Origin: Antedon mediterranea
Lineage: Eukaryota > Echinodermata > Crinoidea > Comatulida > Antedonidae
Length of the DNA: 64,000 nucleotides
Reading direction: 5' to 3'
Assembly (NCBI RefSeq): GCF_964355755.1
Contig: NC_092679.1
Span: 2,170,001-2,234,000, forward strand
The notes below the pieces were generated by a model. It worked only from the letters and a program-made list of their open reading frames with translations, made no database searches and was not told the DNA's origin. The translations under genes were made by a program, and so were the position numbers. Below are positions 60,889-64,000 of the stretch, in pieces. How positions within the stretch are numbered: position 1 is the stretch's first letter; each line of letters starts with the position of its first letter.

Positions 60889-63800
60889 TCAGCGGAACTG
60901 AATGATGCCAGCATCTTGTAGTACATACAACTTCTTTGCAATATCAGGGTTACTCATATGACTGCAAAAATAATTTTAAAATGAATTCATTTTTGTAACA
61001 AGATTTTTAACTTTAAAGCTTGGTTCCCACTAGAACGTAACGCAAGGACGTAAACGCAACGCAAGCGTTTTAACCAATGACAAGTGAAGTTATAGACAGT
61101 TAGCAATCACAAGCGAATAAGCCATCGCTTGTGATTGGTCAATTCACTTGCGTTGCGTTGCGTCCTTGCGTTGCGTCGCTAGTGGGAACCACGCTTTAGG
61201 TAACAGATTTTAACTTTTATCATATAGAAATAAATGATTTGATAAATTATACCATATGTGATGCAGAACATTTGTAAATAAAATCATCTAAAAACAAATA
61301 GTATTTGTAATGTATTGATTGTGTTCACATGGACAGTAAAGGGTTTTAATGGTAGTGGTGAGGCAATTCATCTATGTGTAATGTATTGATTGTGTTCACA
61401 TGGACAGTAAAGGGTTTTAATGGTAGTGGTGAGGCAATTCATCTATGTGTAATGTATTGATTGTGTTCACATGGACAGTAAAGGGTTTTAATGGTAGTGG
61501 TGAGGCAATTCATCTATGTGTAATGTATTGATTGTGTTCACATGGACAGTAAAGGGTTTTAATGGTAGTGGTGAGGCAATTCATCTATGTGTAATGTATT
61601 GATTGTGTTCACATGGACAGTAAAGGGTTTTAATGGTAGTGGTGCTCAAATATGGTAGTGATACGCCTAAATATATTAGTGATTATCATCATGTCTATAT
61701 ATGGGCACATCACATTGTTGTCACATAAAGTTTGATACCGTAGACAGAGCTTTACAAACTTACTTTCTCATAGCAGCTGGATTTTGAGACATTTGTTCAA
61801 GTATCATCCTCATTGCTGGGTCACTCATTATCGCTTGCACCTCAGGGTCAGCCATCGCTCTTTTCTTTACTTCTTCTGGATCCTTATTTATCTCCTGTCT
61901 ACAAGTTATTAACATATTCATTGTTTCCTAAAAATAAAATAAACAAAGAAATTGAATTATAAAAAATAGTTATCCCTTTCAAAAAACCAAAACAAAATAT
62001 TGTGTACACTCAAACGTAGCATTAATCTAACTTTATGTCAATGGCCACCAGATGTCTCTATGTAGACGGTTACCTGAACCAATACCAGTGAATCAAATAA
62101 GGGGGGGGGGGGGGGCTCTATCTACACATTTTTATATTAGCCTGGAGAAATGGGAAATTTTGGACGTTCCACTGACATTTTAGAAACTCCCGGATAATCT
62201 TGGTTAACTGCTGGACAATCATGGAGACCCCAGGACAAAGTTGAGGATTATGGCGATCTAAGTATCTGTACTGTTATAGCATACCTGATTACTACTATCA
62301 ATATCCAATGCCTTCTGCAGTGCAGACTGTGCTTGCGCCCATTGTTTCATTGCCATCAAGTTTCTACCTTTATGAATGTAGCCTTTTACTATAAATACAA
62401 AAAATAAAAACATCTCCATTGTTATTCATTATTGGCAAAAATAATTTCTAATTCATTTCATTTTGTCCTGTTTATATAATGTTAAACAAAATACAGATCA
62501 AGAATACTATTGTATATGTGACTGGGACATTGAACAAATTGTTTCCTTTTCTTGGTTATTTTGACCACTATTTTTAGTAGTTATATCACCAATAGGGAAA
62601 TCCCCTAGTCATGTAGAGGGCAGCATTCAGGGATAGTAAATCTAGTAAGTAGAAGGTTAAAGATATATTGTTCCCCTAAAAAAATAATTGTTAAAACATT
62701 TTTTGTTGAATATGCCATTTTAATGTCACATAACAGTTAATCACTTTGACCAAAAACTGGATTGATAAAAAGATGTAATTTTAAAGCAAAAAAAAGGTTT
62801 TTTTGTTAAAATTAACAGTTTCTTTTGACTTTTTATAAGTGAAATAATTTGTTGGGTTTTTTTTTCTACAGAAGTGATTGACTTTATAAAAACTGAAAAA
62901 TGGCCTATTCAAAGTCTGATTTTATCAATCTTCATTTTTCATGTTTTGGGGACAATACATTTCTAAGTACAGTACTGTACACTCTTTTGTTTAGTTTTTT
63001 TAAGCTCTGTCTACACTATCAAACTTTATGTGACAAAAAAGTGTGAAGTGCCCATATATGGACATGATGATGTCATATCACTACTATATTTGGCCATATC
63101 ACCGCCATATTTGGGCAGATCACACTTTTTTTGTAAAACTAGTTTGATAGTGTAGACAGAACTTAATACTTAGTCATGACAAACACAAGACTTACTGAAC
63201 GTTGGATCAAGACGTATACATTCATTGGCGTCTTTAACAGCGCGGTTAAATTCTAGCAGTTTGTTGTAAGCTGCCGCTCGGTTACTGTATATCTTAGCGT
63301 CTTCGGGATTACGCTTAATAGCTTCATCGTAACACTTGAGGGCGCTTGGAAAGTCCGCTGAAATATAAGAAAGCATAGTTGAGAATAGATATTAATGATT
63401 TAACATACATCAGTCATGAAGCCAATAAACTCAATAGTATATACATCATTAGGCAATAAATATATAAATAATAATAATAATAATATCCTGGATTTATATA
63501 GAGCCTAATGTTGTGAAACCTCTAAGCGCTAAACATTATTACCCCAGTCATTTTTTGGGATCAAACACGTATGGAAACATACTCCCATAATGCAGCTAAA
63601 AATAAATAAATAGGGCAAAAGAATACCCCTGTCTTAGATAACTTACCTTTCTGGTAGAAGTCATTTCCCTTGTTTTTCGCTTCTAATGACAATTCTGGGC
63701 TAATGTAAGCCTTCCTTTCTTGATCCTTCAAAATCTTTTCACACTAAAACACAATACCATTAGAGAATAATATTCACATGTTTGGAAACGGCAGAAAGAC

Positions 63801-64000
63801 ATTTTAAACATTAATCCGATCTCATAATTTTTAGATAGGAATTTAAAAATTTTTTTTTTCAAAGTACTCAATATGTTAATTGTCTACTTAAAAGTTAAAC
63901 TTTTTACGTACCTCTTGTTTCTTCTTTAGTATATCATCGCTTCTGTGTTCTGTTAATGATTTCTTGAAGTATACCAATGCTTCCGTGTAATTTTTTTCTT
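60889..64000 (-). CDS. STIP1: stress-induced phosphoprotein 1 (Hop), 3' part, six exons, 5' end outside the window
   Basis: Co-chaperone that bridges HSP70 and HSP90 in the cytosol. Exons seen: 63912-64000 (cut by the window), 63647-63743, 63196-63357, 62285-62388, 61764-61927 and 60889-60961 (TGA). The first encodes the end of TPR2A ([10 protein letters not shown]). The next three encode TPR2[21 protein letters not shown], then [16 protein letters not shown], then the last helices. The last two encode the DP2 domain ([20 protein letters not shown] and [11 protein letters not shown]). At the carboxylate clamp of TPR2B, the position equivalent to human Arg433 is His (IKGYIHKG instead of IKGYTRKA). 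The other clamp residues (K and N in KNKGN, N in YSNRA, K in IKGY) are kept. N-terminal TPR1 and DP1 lie beyond 64000. Confidence 0.95.
61014..61198. mobile_element. PalB MITE, best-preserved copy, in STIP1 intron
   Basis: Complete 185-bp palindrome: AAAGCTTGGTTCCCACTAG and CTAGTGGGAACCACGCTTT at the ends, all internal blocks intact. Suitable as the family reference together with 24334-24522. Confidence 0.92.
61311..61645. repeat. 71-bp tandem array, about 4.7 copies
   Basis: TGTATTGATTGTGTTCACAT starts at 61311, 61382, 61453, 61524 and 61595. Copies look identical. The last copy runs without a gap into a half PalA element. Confidence 0.95.
61645..61753. mobile_element. half PalA MITE fused to the 71-bp array
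   Basis: CTCAAATATGGTAGTGATAC and the right arm AAGTTTGATACCGTAGACAG are present; the left arm is missing. It ends 10 bp from the donor side of exon 61764-61927. Confidence 0.8.
62101..62116 (+). repeat. homopolymer G run
   Basis: About 15 consecutive G in a STIP1 intron. Length is likely to be polymorphic or mis-sequenced. Confidence 0.8.
62658..62965. mobile_element. PalC MITE in STIP1 intron
   Basis: Starts TTAAAGATATATTGTTCCCC and ends TTTTGGGGACAATACATTTC. Interior as in the copy at 32248-32585 with small deletions. Confidence 0.82.
63001..63166. mobile_element. PalA MITE in STIP1 intron
   Basis: Complete copy: TAAGCTCTGTCTACACTATC at the left, TAGTGTAGACAGAACTTAA at the right. Ends 30 bp before the donor side of exon 63196-63357. 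Confidence 0.88.
63480..63570 (+). mobile_element. interspersed repeat tail, copy 2
   Basis: Same unit as 36148-36235, again after a run of AAT. Confirms an interspersed family. Confidence 0.6.

Overview
Organism. The window is eukaryotic and animal: split genes with GT-AG introns, about one third G+C by eye, and many short palindromic transposon remnants. Six protein-coding loci were assembled by hand. In five of them every exon phase joins, and four whole-gene totals are exact multiples of three. A full-length PSME4/PA200 with an animal-like exon layout, a PhnZ-like HD oxygenase and dense MITEs suggest a marine invertebrate. An echinoderm is my best guess, possibly a crinoid, but no marker here proves it.

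Layout. Positions 1-2055 hold no gene. From 2056 to 29237 lie two tandem minus-strand equilibrative nucleoside transporter (SLC29/ENT) genes: ENT-A (2056-12967, two alternative first exons) and ENT-B (22166-29237, perhaps with an upstream exon at 31227-31278). Their 12 shared exons have the same phases and almost identical lengths. Between them is about 9 kb of repeats. From 33991 to 52849 runs a complete 39-exon minus-strand PSME4 gene (proteasome activator PA200, 1820 residues). Divergent from it, 477 bp away, is a three-exon acylphosphatase gene on the plus strand (53327-54968). It converges on a three-exon minus-strand gene for a PhnZ/TmpB-like HD-domain diiron oxygenase (55739-57002, 198 residues). 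A plus-strand gene for an unrecognised 217-residue tandem-repeat protein (58822-59475) follows. The 3' part of STIP1/Hop on the minus strand (60889-64000) runs off the window.

Repeats. At least three palindromic MITE families recur: PalA (about 130-170 bp, ends in CTCTGTCTACACTATCAAAC), PalB (about 185 bp, ends in GCTTGGTTCCCACTAG) and PalC (about 330 bp, ends in AAAGATGTATTGTCCCC). There is also an 800-bp foldback element, with ends built of short tandem repeats, in the acylphosphatase intron.

Most unusual. Three tandem duplications overlap exon edges. (1) A 117-bp unit present nine times in PSME4 carries the last 39 codons of an exon plus its 5' splice site. Every copy is open in frame and every copy keeps a GTAAGT donor, so splicing could add 0 to 8 copies of 39 residues to PA200. 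(2) A 106-bp array directly behind the PSME4 stop codon repeats the last codons of the gene. (3) A 26-bp duplication doubles the donor of ENT-A exon 8. Other candidates are the PhnZ-like enzyme, the repeat protein and the loss of the conserved TM8 arginine in both ENT proteins. The genes do not form one pathway; apart from the ENT pair their proximity looks incidental.
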